Shown here piece by piece: positions 49,467 to 59,872 of a stretch of 64,000 nt of DNA; position 1 is the first letter of the stretch, and each line of letters opens with the position of its first letter. This DNA is from Lobosporangium transversale (taxonomy: Eukaryota > Mortierellomycota > Mortierellomycetes > Mortierellales > Mortierellaceae), in the NCBI RefSeq assembly GCF_002105155.1, contig NW_019029023.1, positions 124,001 through 188,000 of the forward strand. The letters run 5' to 3'. The notes beneath the pieces are model-generated. The model searched no databases, was not told the DNA's origin, and worked only from the letters and a program-made list of their open reading frames with translations. Both the position numbers and the translations under genes were made by a program.

Positions 49467-50394
49467 CGAAGTTCCAATGGGGTGAATTGTTATCAGTTAA
49501 TTTATGTGTCTTGGTTGATGTTTTCAGGAACGTTGACGCCAACCAAGACGCGTTGATTTTTTTATTTCTCCGGTTGAGTGTGACAGTGTAATCATTGACG
49601 AAATAATAATAATAAAATATGACTGCAATAGGAATTGACCGTGTAGAGATTAATGGGGAGCAAAGTGTAACAGACATTCCCGCCCAACATTATCTCAAGA
49701 ACGGAAAAGATTTGAAGAGGAGAAAGGAGAAAAGGGAGAAATAAAAAAATATATAGAAGTAGTGGAGTGCAGTAAGGAGGATGTGAAAAGGAAAGACCAA
49801 AGGGAAGAAGAGGAATTGTGAATTGTAAAAAAAAAAAAAAAAAAAAAAAGCAGTGTTAGTGTTATTACCTCTTTGGCGGTGCTGTTTGTGGTGCTGTTTG
49901 TGGTGCTGATGTTGCCAACAGCGGCATTAGTATTGTTGAAGGTACTGACGGCGATTGGTCCATTATTGGTGTTGTTATTGGTAATGTTGGTACTGTTGAA
50001 GGTCTTCTCTGCCAGGGCACCGCGCCTCTTTGTATTGGCCACAGATGTGGCACCACTCTTGCTTCTGGTAGTGGATGCTTGCAAGGAGCTGAGTGCATCC
50101 TTTACATATGTCACTCCGTTACCATTTATACCAACAGCAGGAACGTTCTCATTGCTCTGTAGACGCTTAGTGTTGGTGCTATTAATGTTGTTTGCCATCG
50201 ATTGTGAACGAGTACGTGGCTGAAGAAGAGGAAGAGGGAGAGGAAAGAAAGAGAGAGGGTTAATGTGAAGCGGATGATATAATCCGGTTAGACAAGATGG
50301 CAATCAGATGAAGTGATTATATTAAGGTGTAGTCTGGAGTAAGTAAGGAAACCATATAAAAAAATAAAAAGATGTTGCTTACGGGCTGTGACAT
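47601..50394 (-). CDS. B-type mitotic cyclin with long N-terminal extension
   Basis: Four exons: 50394-50383 (12 nt, MSQP), 50219-49869, 49391-48489 and 48344-47601, about 669 residues. The C-terminal about 250 residues hold two cyclin folds: ELAWKMRGVLIDWLAEVHY (MRAIL-type helix 1), LAVNLIDRFLS, LQLVGITALFVAAKYEE, FIFMADGGFSDKEILQAE, and LPCMERMVHYL in the second fold. A destruction-box-like RGALAEKTFN begins at about residue 70, as expected for an APC/C substrate. Residues 172-184 are polyGln. Residues about 205-340 contain many psi-K-x-E motifs, several in 10-residue tandem units. It activates CDK1 at mitosis. Introns 2 and 3 contain long A/T runs. At about 670 residues it is longer than yeast B cyclins (about 430-490). 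Confidence 0.93.
48800..48985 (-). repeat. 30-bp tandem repeat encoding (H)IAPIKTEQ units
   Basis: On the plus strand the unit is close to GGAGCAATGTGTATTTGTTC plus GGTTTTGATA. About six copies in frame encode HIAPIKTEQ(I/L) with variants PTKTEQ, PIKSEQ and YAAPVKTEE. Units alternate subtly between Ile and Leu at the last position, suggesting a 60-bp higher-order duplication. Confidence 0.85.
49203..49241 (-). repeat. CAA/CAG triplet repeat (polyGln) in cyclin B
   Basis: Reads (GTT)n on the plus strand, coding for about 13 Gln in the cyclin N-terminal region. Confidence 0.9.
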
Positions 50395-51058
50395 TGCTGC
50401 GAATGGGTAAACAACAGGGGACTGTAATCACACCAACGCGTCTGAATGGTTCGATGGTCAAAAGATGTAAAAATAAAAAAAAGCAGAGGCAAAACAGGAC
50501 AGGCAAGACAAACGAAGAGGAGAGAAGGAAGAGTGGGAAAAGAAGAGGCAGAGGGAAGCAAGGCAAGGCAAGGCAAGGCAAGGCAAGGCAAGGCAAGGCA
50601 AAGCAAAGCAACGAATGGACAATGAACAATGACAAGCAAAGAGTGACCAATGAGCCAAGATTTCCTCAGAGTAATTTTCTTTTTATTTTTTTATTTACAT
50701 GTATTTGCAATTTACTTAAGGGCTGTCGATCACAGCCAACCAGCTGACACTTGTATTTTACATGAACATTGGCTGATCGTATGTTTTGCTTGTGCTATGC
50801 TCGAGCAGTACACGCGATATTTCGATCCAAAAAAAAAAAAAAAAGAGTCGTGTGTATGGTAGTGTAGATGAACTACTTATCAAAGACCTAATAATAAATT
50901 CATCATTTCCTCTCATCTACCAACCCCAAAGGATAACTACTGAGAATATCATCTGAAGGATACTCGCAAGAACAAAACAAAGGATCATCCGTCATTCAAA
51001 AGTGAAATACAACGATCGCCTCCCTGTCCAATTCAGTTCAAGGGAAAAAGAGAACACC
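50395..51058. promoter_or_regulatory. Divergent promoter of cyclin B and Rcd1
   Basis: A 664-bp spacer between the two start codons. It contains eight perfect AGGCA pentamers at 50561-50600 followed by AAGCA variants, and a poly(A) at about 50829-50844. The Rcd1-side leader (50880-51000) has little structure. No clear TATA element. Confidence 0.5.
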
Positions 51059-51386
51059 ATGCAGTACATGGGGAGTAGACAAGGTGGCAGTGGGAATGCA
51101 GGTCTTGGAGTAGGAGCAGGAGGAGTAGGAGGAGTAGGAGGAGTAGGAGGAGTAGGAGGAGTAGGAAGCTTGAGTGGATATGGCCTTAGTCAACAGCAGC
51201 AACAACAGCAACTTGGATATGCTTCTGGAGGAATCAACAGTCAATTGGCCATGCAGCTGCATCAACAACAACAACAACAACAGCTTCAACTCCAACAGCA
51301 ACAGCAGCAGCACCAACAACAGCAGCAGCACCAACAACAGCAGCAGCAGCTTCAACAACAAAGACAGCAGCAGCAGCAGCAATTGC

Positions 51387-51423
<37 letters not shown>

Positions 51424-51971
51424 GCAACAGCAACAGCAATTGCAGGCGGCACAGCTACAGCAGCAGCAGCAACAACAACAACAGCAACAGCAACAATATA
51501 GATTGGTTACCATTGAAGATGAAAAGATCTATGCTCTTGTCTTGGAACTCACTCACCCTGCTAACCGTGAACAAGCTCTATTGGAATTGAGCAAGAAGCG
51601 TGAGCAATTTGAGGAATTGGCCCTAGTGCTGTGGCACTCTTATGGTAATTGGTTGCCCATGAACCATTTGAAAGAGTTTTTTTTTTTTTTATCATGGTAT
51701 TGCGTTTTTGTTGACTGGAACTCCTTTCTTTTTTCAGGCGTCATGGCTGCTTTATTGCAAGAAATCCTCTCTGTTTATCCCCTGTTGGCTTCTTCTGGAT
51801 TGACAGCCCAAGCATCCAACCGTGTCTGCAATGCCCTGTCTTTGCTTCAATGTGTCGCAAGCCATCCTGAGACTAGAGGGTTGTTCCTGAACGGTAAAGT
51901 GGCACTAATGGCCCCTTTAGTTCTTTTGTCTTTATCTTTCTTCTCTCTCTCTCAAATTAATCTGTCCTAAC

Positions 51972-52006
<35 letters not shown>

Positions 52007-52654
52007 CTACAATCCATTATAGCACACATCCCATTGTTCTTGTATCCATTTCTGAACACGACTAGTAAAACTCGCCCGTTTGAGTACTTGCGCCTAACTA
52101 GCTTGGGTGTCATCGGAGCATTGGTCAAAAACGACAACACAGAGGTGATCACGTTCTTACTTTCGACCGAAATCATCCCTCTTTGCCTTCGCATCATGGA
52201 AACAGGAAGTGAACTGTCTAAAACGGTAAATATATGGATGTTCAACATTAAGAAGCACTTTTTTTTAATTCATTTTACTAATTATATTTCATAACAGGTG
52301 GCCATCTTTATCGTCCAACGCATCCTACTCGACGACATGGGCTTGGCTTATATTTGTCAAACCTATGAACGCTTTTATGCTGTTGGGGTTGTTCTCAGCA
52401 ACATGGTCCACCAATTGGTAGATACCATGGCCGTCCGACTCTTGAAACATGTTGTGAAGTGTTATCTCCGTCTCTCAGATAACCCCCGGGCTCGTGAAGC
52501 CTTGAGACAATGTCTTCCTGAACCCCTTCGAGATGCAACATTTGCACAGGCACTCAAAGACGACATGACCACAAAACGATGCCTTGCTCAATTGTTGATC
52601 AATTTGGCAGAGAACACTCCCTCCAATGGAAACATCAACGGCCTCATCAATTAG
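51059..52654 (+). CDS. rcd1: CCR4-NOT complex subunit Rcd1/CNOT9 (Caf40)
   Basis: Four exons: 51059-51644, 51738-51893, 52023-52225 and 52298-52654, 433 residues. After a Gly/Val repeat and a polyGln tract of about 100 residues (positions about 45-150), the highly conserved Rcd1 armadillo core begins at [20 protein letters not shown]. It continues [20 protein letters not shown] (intron 1), [30 protein letters not shown] (intron 2), [33 protein letters not shown] and [15 protein letters not shown]. It acts in mRNA deadenylation and translational repression. Intron 2 holds a T-to-A mirrored homopolymer (about 51972-52005). The first ATG in frame is at 51059. Confidence 0.96.
51110..51500 (+). 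repeat. GGAGTA and CAA/CAG repeats in Rcd1 N-terminus
   Basis: GGAGTA hexamers near 51118-51166 encode GVGGVG units. From about 51193 to 51495, mixed CAG/CAA triplets encode long polyGln with occasional Leu and His. Antisense frames are open here only because of the repeat. Confidence 0.9.
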
Positions 52655-53178
52655 AAAAAAAAGTTTTTCACAGGCACACAGCATCATCATCACCATCATT
52701 ATCAATGTTATCACTGTTATCCTCGACAACCATAACAATAGAGCAGTAGCAGCAGCCGCAGCAATAATGACAGCAACGACAACAAAATCACAGTAACACA
52801 ATAATAACGACAGCAATGGTAATAACTAGAAGAAGAAAAGAAAAAGGGTGCCGAGAGATTTTTTTTTTTTTTTTGTTATTTGTCTCTTAATATCGGAATA
52901 TTTTCTTTCTCCTTTTTTCTTCCTTCCTTCCTTCCTTCCTTCCTTTCTTCCTTTCTTTTTTATTTCCCTTAATGATTGCACAGTGAAGAAGGAAATGGAG
53001 GTGTTTATTTTTCTGTTGCATTTATAACTTTTTGTTTTTTTTGTGCCATCTCTCCTCTCTCTTTCTCTTTCTCTTTCTTTTTTTTTTTTTTTTTCTTCTT
53101 TTATACACTCTACTTTCATGTTAATTATTGATCTCTTCCTAATTTTGTATTAGCGTCTGTGGCGACGCGTAGTGTACA

Positions 53179-53210
<32 letters not shown>

Positions 53211-53535
53211 ACAACTCTTGCATTTTTTTTTTTTTTTTTTTTTCCTTTGTACAATCAGAAAGTCACCTCTTTTTTTTAAATAAAAAAATAAACTATAATA
53301 CATATATATGACTAACGTCGCGATATAGTTAGTGCAGGAGATTGGTATCCAACAATACTATTTATTTATATATAATATATACATGTATTAATCTCGCTTT
53401 AGCTGTTTCGACTGCGATCTGCCCCAAGCCCTTACTTTAAAAAGTCAGTAAGGCGGTGTGCGCCAGCCAATGAAATGTTTTAGTCAAGAGATGAGCTACC
53501 CATTTTAGGGAATGTTTAAAGACGCCACTGTCTTT
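52655..53535. other. Rcd1 3' region, simple sequence
   Basis: Trinucleotide-rich stretch (about 52680-52820), TTCC tetranucleotide repeat (about 52918-52945), and four poly(T) runs up to about 53275. An AT-rich stretch near 53280-53400 includes TATATATGACTAA. No gene seen. Confidence 0.5.
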
Positions 53536-54134
53536 CTTCTGAACCAGCCAAGTCCACCAGCCTTCCCTCCCTTCAAACTCGAGCTGAGGAAACAATCCTA
53601 ACACAGGAACTATCTCAAGCTTTGATCGGCGGCAGTTACCGAGCCGTGTTCATGCCTCCAGAAATATTACTCTCCAGCAAAACGCTTCAAAGACCTGGGG
53701 GATAACGACAAATGGAGATCCCTATTGCGAGCAGCAGTCGTAGACGAAGCCAGTTGGGGAGCTACATTTAGGCTGGACTACCGCCGCATTGTTGAATTGC
53801 GCAGTAAGGTGCCTAGACATGTCGATTTCGCGGCCATGTCCGCGACTCTTCTAAAAGATCTTATGGAGCTGAGAAAAGTCATGCAATTCGGACCATGGAC
53901 GGAAGTGCACAAATACAGGGTTGACCGGAGCAATGTCAAGTATTCACTGCGCTTGTCTAGCTCTGCAAATAGTTTCAGCAGTCTTGAATTCATCCTAGAT
54001 TCCACTAAAACCATTGTATACCTTGTATCAATTAGCATACATTTTGTATCAATGAACATGTCTCTTGTATCAATAAACATACATCTTCTAGGAAACGCTT
54101 TACGCGGATGCATGACACCATGGGTGTGTTTCTA
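53536..54134 (+). pseudogene. Decayed RecQ-like helicase fragment
   Basis: The frame from about 53536 to 53703 reads TQELSQALIGGSYRAVFMPP then EILLSS. After a frameshift near 53690, another frame reads DKWRSLLRAAVVDEASWGAT, FRLDYRRIVELRSKVPRHV, DFAAMSATLLKD and VHKYRVDRSNVKYSLR. Order and motifs (DEAH-like box, WGxxFRxDY, SATL, DRxNVKY) match the RecQ-type DNA helicases common in Mucoromycota and in telomere-linked fungal helicases. The DEAH box is DEAS here and the helicase C-terminal half is absent. Three 21-bp tandem units follow. Confidence 0.75.
54022..54085 (+). repeat. Three 21-bp tandem units
   Basis: TTGTATCAAT starts at 54023, 54044 and 54065, each followed by a variant of NARCATACAT. 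In the helicase-relic frame they encode LVSISIH-like heptads. Confidence 0.75.
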
Positions 54135-54376
54135 ACTTTTCACGTCTGAACATGGTCAGGGACACATATTTTAAAATACTCAAATTGAATCAACCTTTAC
54201 AATTTCAGTATCCGAAAAAAAGTATTCTATCCAATTTAGAAGCATGTCCCTGACTCTCTGACGAGGACTCTAACACCCTGCATTCTTTCTAAAGCTATCT
54301 TTCAATAGAAATAGGTTCGCACCTTCACTTTATTAAGAATGTACATCTATATAATGACCTTAATTCGTATGTCCAT

Positions 54377-56671
54377 TCACCACTCTGTTCTTGTTCTTCT
54401 TGCTCTTCTTGTTCTTATGCGTCCTAATGCTTCCTTAAGTCCTTCTTGCAGATCAATCCCCATAATATATTGCTTGACATCTAGAAGTTCCTTTGTAGGT
54501 TTGGGATCCACACCATCTGTTTCAGTCTTGAAATTTTGTTTCTTGAATTCCTTAGTCTGGTCTTGCGGAACAACAAAAATAATTGCAACCTCCTTAGAGG
54601 AGCGAATCCACTTTTTTTCTCGCATACTTTTCAAAAGCGCTTTGAGGGATTCGCTTTTGATGCCATGATCCTTGTTCGTCGTAACTTGAATGAGATAGTT
54701 CGGAGCAAGCAACATATCCACACAGCCAAATGCTTTGCTATTTGGGATCCATAACGATCCTTGCATCTTGTCCTCATGATATTCAAGAGTATTGAACCAT
54801 TTAACCTTCGGGCTACCTTTGATATCGATGGTTATTTCAGTACTGTCATCAAGGTTCCTGGCCTGAAAGCAACGGTTGCCTATCCGTAGCATGTGCCACA
54901 TATAAAGCTCGAACATTGCTCCTCTATCTTCACCAACTCTACCATTGGCGAGCCGATTCAATATTTCATCCCAAGTATTGTTGTCCGCTGTATCATACAC
55001 CTTTTCCATGATATAATTTGAAGCCCATACTAATTTAAATCTTTCATGATCTTCTGTCGGATAACGGTAAAGAAGACGGCTGCTGTAACATAGTGAATCC
55101 TTAGCCTGTTCAAAGTGTTGAAGTATCTTCATTGGATCCTTGATGTTGTTAAGGGCTTGCTGAATGCGATCAAGTGCACTCATTTCTATTTTTGCTCTCA
55201 CTTCTTCTTTACAACGATCCTCTGCGGGGTATCTGCGCAGTCCTTTCTGCGGCAACTCGAGGACATACCTTGGCACTCCACCAATCAAATCATACAGGCG
55301 TTCCATAAAATCCTCAGAGACCATTTGAAAGGCTTCAACCTTGCTTCTGCATTCTTTTAACTCATCTAGCTCCCACGGAGCCATGTAGTATCTCCATGGG
55401 ACTCTCTTCTCAATTTCTTTATACAGATTCTTGTCAGAATAAAAAGTTTTTGGTGACACTGAAAAGATAGTCCTGGCATCCAAGAGCTCTGGTGTTGGTG
55501 AGCTGTCGACTAGGAACCAAGTGCTGGGTAGATCCAGGAAGGGCCTAAAATCCTCTATGTCCCCATACCGAACAACAGATCGTCCACCAAAAGCATAACA
55601 CTTTGAACTTTCCATTTTCTGGATGATAATAATAGGTGGGTCTGCCTCATTGCTAACGGCAAGCATTCGGATGGCGAAGTATACGAGAAAGGATGATTTT
55701 CCTATACCGGCTGTCCCTGTAACAACAATTTTGTCGGCTGCAGGCCCTTTATCATCTCCATTTATATAAAGACCCTTGACGATTGTGTCGTAGAGTTCTT
55801 TGAAAGCTGACCTTACGTACATATCTTTCATGTTGATCACGGGAAGCTTTGTCCCCAAAGGGCTGGATATCACGTCGATTTCTTGAAATGATGCGTTTTG
55901 GAGGGAAGTGGCCGTTTGGGGTATTGAATAGTAGTGGCTATCCTCTCCCACTATGGTGCCAATATTTTTAAGTATTGAAACCAGTTCTTTACTCATAAGG
56001 CTCCGCAGGCGTGGAACGCCGTTTATTAAAGCCTTTTGGGCAAGTCCTGCTACACTAATCGCCTTTTTGAAGGAGCTCCTATCACTCTCGTCATTCTCTA
56101 GCTGATCTCGGTCTCTTTTCGAAACTGTTTGTTAAAATATAAACAAATAGAATAGTTACAGAAGGTAGTTCTGAAGCCTTAAATCGAAAACATCAGTCGA
56201 CCACCAACAAGAACTAAAGACATACCTCGCTTCGGTACTTCAACAATAATGTAAATGAGATTATCTGCTGCCCCGTCAGGAAAGTAAGTATGGAGTTTCT
56301 CAAGTACGTTGTCAAGGACCTTGAGTGACTTTAGGAAACTTGCATAGTTCCTCTACTGTTGAACCATTAGGGATGAGCTTGAGAATAAGATCCTTTGCAT
56401 CGGAACCATTAAAAGTGTTTTCAATCTCTGTTTTAATGGCATCCTTTTAGTCGTCAATAGTTTGGTCGGAACGAATGATCACTGAGAATGCTGGTTCTCC
56501 TTCCACAAGGCAGAAAAGTTTCAGTTTAATTGGCTCGGAAGACTTGATGTTGTCTGTGGTTGATTTAGAGATTCGCGACATTGAAGATTTGTGTGCCAGA
56601 CGTGAAGAATTTCTGGTTGATTTATTCTCTCGTGCCAGACGTGTAGAGGCAGATTTATTTCCTTTTGGCAT
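54377..56671 (-). pseudogene. Crinkler (CRN) family ATPase-nuclease-like gene, N-terminus damaged
   Basis: Exon 2 (56124-54377) is open for about 580 codons: P-loop IVVTGTAGIGKSSFLVYFAI, then FLVDSSPTPELLDARTIFSV, GGVPRYVLELP, GRVGEDRGAMFELYMWHML, and near the end FGCVDMLLAPNYLIQVTTNK, resembling the D-x(n)-Q-x-T core of PD-(D/E)XK nucleases in CRN effectors. It ends in an Arg-rich tail (RIRTRRARRTRTEW). Exon 1 (56671-56226) has the CRN N-terminus (LKLFCLVEGEPAFSVIIRSD) but contains TAA at 56449-56447 and a frameshift near 56344 before DNLIYIIVEVPKR. An internal ATG at 55996 could still express the body without the CRN leader. Nuclear action is typical for the family. Confidence 0.75.
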
Positions 56672-56784
56672 GATTGTACAGTATGAGTGCTGAGAGGCAA
56701 AATGTTGTTGATCTCATCCTTCATTTGTTTCTGTGGAGAAAATGAACCACTCCTGAAATCAAAACAATAAATAATTCAAAGCAA

Positions 56785-57882
56785 TCAGGCGCGTAATTTT
56801 TGAAATTTTTGTGGTGTATAAGAGATCCATGTTTCTCGTTTTCTTTTTTTCTTTGATGTTGATGCTGCCGAGCCCTCTGGCAGTTGAGTCGTCGACCACA
56901 GAGAAGATAGATGGAGTTGAGATGTGGATAACAATGGTGCATTTGGTGGATTAGGCATCACCAATAGAAGAGGATCAGGAGGAGGAGGAGGAGGAGGAGC
57001 AGCCAGTAAAGGAAAAGCTAATGAAGGATGAGGACTAGACATCCCCTGAGATGATTGCTGTAGTTGACATTGATTGTTGTAAACATATTGCATAAAGTTG
57101 AACGCATATTGGTGATGTTGGTGTTGTTGATTGATCTTGACAAGATACTGCTGTAAATGTGCTCCTATCCGATGTAGCTCGAGCTGATGTTGCTGTTGCT
57201 GCTCTTCCTGTTGCTGCAGTCGTCGCTGTAGCTCTTTTAATTGTTGCTGTATGAGTTGAGCGTTGCTATTTGAACTCCTCGAAACTTCCTCGAGCCCTTC
57301 TGCAATCTCAGGAACCATTGTAGTCAACTTTTGCGAAATATTACTTCACCACAATAGCGTTCATCTCTTCCTGGAACTCCAAGAATAAAAGTGATTTGAA
57401 GATATCATCCTCCAAGATCCTGCTCTGTTGGTCATTGCTAACAGCATCATGATAGCGTAGTCGAAATGCAACATCTTGAAGTATGATTCGCCGGCATCGC
57501 ACAAACAGTCTCAGAAACCCCGGACGTGGAGATATCAAGTTCCGAATAAAGGATTGTATTCGAAGAAGGTCCAGCTAACTGGTTGGTTTCTACTGCCGCT
57601 CCAGGTTTTGACGCAGCAGAAATGTCGAGCACAATGTTTGGATCCACTTCGTCCATTCCCTTAAACATTCATTCCTCCACGCATTGTTTTTTCCAAAGAA
57701 ATCTTCAATCCAAGGAAAAATCATTAGCTGGAGTGCCTTTGGTGGGATGACAGAGTTTCGAGCGAGGAAGAAAGGCATGTTATAAAATCCTGCCATCCCA
57801 AGTGCAAATCTCGAAGGCAAACATGGTAAATAAAAGCTTTCCATGCGACCTCGTTCTGCGGAGTACCAGTGCAGTATGCCAT
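56785..57882 (-). pseudogene. Relic of a Crypton-like tyrosine recombinase protein (C-terminal part)
   Basis: Read across frames on the minus strand. About 57844-57670: GFYNMPFFLARNSVIPPKAL then IFPWIEDFFG. Next 57538-57341: FLRLFVRCRRIILQDVAFRL. Then 57327-56785: an open frame of about 180 codons with coiled-coil/polyGln (LIQQQLKELQRRLQQQ), a Pro run, and a basic nuclear-type end (STSKKKRKRETWISYTPQKF). The PP-x-L-x-IFPW-x-E and FLxLxxxxRxIILQD motifs are those I associate with the Ndc10/GCR1-like C-terminus of fungal Cryptons. At least two frameshifts separate the pieces. The tail alone could still be expressed. Confidence 0.5.
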
Positions 57883-58286
57883 ACTAATCCTGAAATATTA
57901 AATCTGTTCTCGGAAGTATGCTTTTAGGAGGGAAGATGGGCATAGAGAGGCTATGTAGTTGAATATGCGCACAGCTTTCTATTATCTATTATCTCTGTAT
58001 GGCCCATCAATCAGAATTTGCCGCTGAGTGAGATCGAGCCCATTAAACTGTATAAAATTACACCTAAATAGCAAGTGTTTTCAAACTTGGTGCCAAAGTT
58101 TTCGCTTGGTTGGGAGTATGGGCTATTAACATAGATAAAATAATCAATACCCTATAAGGATGAGATGTGCACCTTGTTTATTGAACTGATCTGTATATGC
58201 CTAAGCATTCACAAAATAAGAAACATGGATATTCACTACTTGCTGCTCTGGCGTTCCCGCTGTAGTTCTTTTTGTTTCTGTGGTTT
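57883..58286. other. Spacer
   Basis: AT-rich, between the recombinase relic and the 3' end of DUF3712-like copy 4. Nothing recognised. Confidence 0.45.
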
Positions 58287-59792
58287 TTATGCAACTACAA
58301 TTCTGGGGATCGTAATTGGAGCCCTAAAGCCATGTATTGCTTTAGCCAGGATAGGATTTATGACGGAGCCCTTAAAACCTGCCATGGTGAATGTATTGCT
58401 CTTGGTTGTCACCATAGTATAGAAACCAGGGTCAGTAGATGTTATGGTCATTACCACAACGTTGTCGCCCATATCCAGGGCTAGGTTCGGGGACTCAAGG
58501 GCTCCTACCAAGTCTCCATTGGCATTAAGCAGATTGAACTTGCAATCCCCCATTTTCAAGTTCAGCTGCGAGGGGTTTTGAACCTTGACTGTATATATCA
58601 TTTTGGTGATACCCGTAGCAGTATCCTTGTTGAGGCTCACTAGATTCATAAACTTCATTGGAAAGTTATTAGCACCACGCAAAGTGGTGAGTGACGAAAA
58701 ACCAACGTTGGTGGCAGTTAAAATCTTTGGTAAGGCAGGAGAAAGAGCAGCACCATTGAATCCACCAAAGAACGGAATGCCAGGGAGCTCGAATGTAACA
58801 TTCCCACGGAAGGCGAATGTATGAGAGGACCTACTTATCAGAGTCTCAGTGAGTTTGGAGACTCTATCTTCCTGTCCCGGTATAACCTTTAAAAAAGTGT
58901 TCCCAACCGAAGCTTTGACAACGTTGCCTTTGGCCTTCGTAGGAGTGTTTGGGCCTCAAACTCTGCGATTGCGATGCCGTCATCCTTTGTTGGACAGCGA
59001 GAGGGGAAGAGGGAAAAAGAAAACAAGAAGAGTTAGATCACTCGTTTTTCAATGGCAAAGGAAGATTAAGGAATATCAGATTTGCTTACAATGAGAGTGA
59101 TCTAAAAAGCAGAGGGGGAAATATTAAAGTAATCATAAGTAGCTGCAACTATCCATCTGTTGGCCATCTAACGCTTTTATTATTATTATTATTGTTAGTT
59201 TTTTTTTTTTTCACAATGTAGGTAACCAACTTACGCGACCAGCAGTCTTTACTATAGGCCAAGTCATTTTAGGAAGCGAGGCCAATCTTATATTGAAGCT
59301 TGATGAAGAAAACCCCAGAGTCATCGGGTCAGTGTTCGTGTAATCAATACTCAGATCGTCGATGCTGATCCCTTGGGCCAGACCGAAATCGGTCTATAAG
59401 ATGTTATAAAGAAAGTGAAGTTAAAAAATAAACAAGATGGCTTCTTAGCTTGAAGAGAGGGAGGGAAAAAAGAGTCAAGAAAGTAAGAGAGAGACCAGCA
59501 TACCGCTGCAGCCGTAGCACATTCTGATGTCCATGCCTGTTCGCCTTTAATGAAAGTGCTGAAGTATATTAAAAAAATGTTTTTTTAGTGCGCTTGATAT
59601 TTAGGAAGAACATATATTTTTTACTAGAAGCTAAAAAAATTAAAAAAAAAAAAAAAAAAAGACAATATACTTCACGAAACAACCAAGGACTTTAGACCCA
59701 TCAGTTATCCTCTTAGACACCGGAGGCGTTGCCATGGCAGTAGCAGGAAATGTAATAGCACATATGGCTAAGAACTGAGTGGAGGCTTTCAT
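58287..59792 (-). pseudogene. Secreted DUF3712-like protein, copy 4 (one-base deletion)
   Basis: Exons 59792-59671 (122 nt), 59558-59504 (55), 59393-59235 (159), 59101-59090 (12) and 58984-58287 reproduce the family structure exactly. Signal peptide MKASTQFLAICAITF; later TLRGANNFPMKFMNL, VQNPSQLNLKMGDCKFNLL and TFTMAGFKGSVINPI; ends ITIPRIVVA. In the last exon a run of four C expected after GAGG (as GAGGCTCC in copy 1) is three C at about 58951-58953. This shifts frame and gives a stop within about 25 codons, although all downstream sequence is conserved. The lesion is recent, or is a sequencing/assembly error; if the latter, the protein is about 348 residues. Confidence 0.75.
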
Positions 59793-59872
59793 TGTCGAAT
59801 AAGTTTGTATCGTTGTGTAGATGAAGGATAGTGAATTAACAACTACTGGAAAATGTAACGACTATTTTATAC
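59793..59872 (-). promoter_or_regulatory. Core promoter of DUF3712-like copy 4
   Basis: On the minus strand, TATAAAATAG at 59871-59862 is followed by GTAGTTGTTAATTCACTATC and CTTCATCTACAC before the ATG. It shares the block GTTGTTANTTCACNATCCTT with copy 2. Confidence 0.65.

Noticed and set aside
51038..51439. Minus-strand poly-Leu frame of 133 codons, and another rich in Ala/Val at 51234-51452.
   Set aside because: Antisense of the CAG/CAA repeat of Rcd1; open only because of the repeat.
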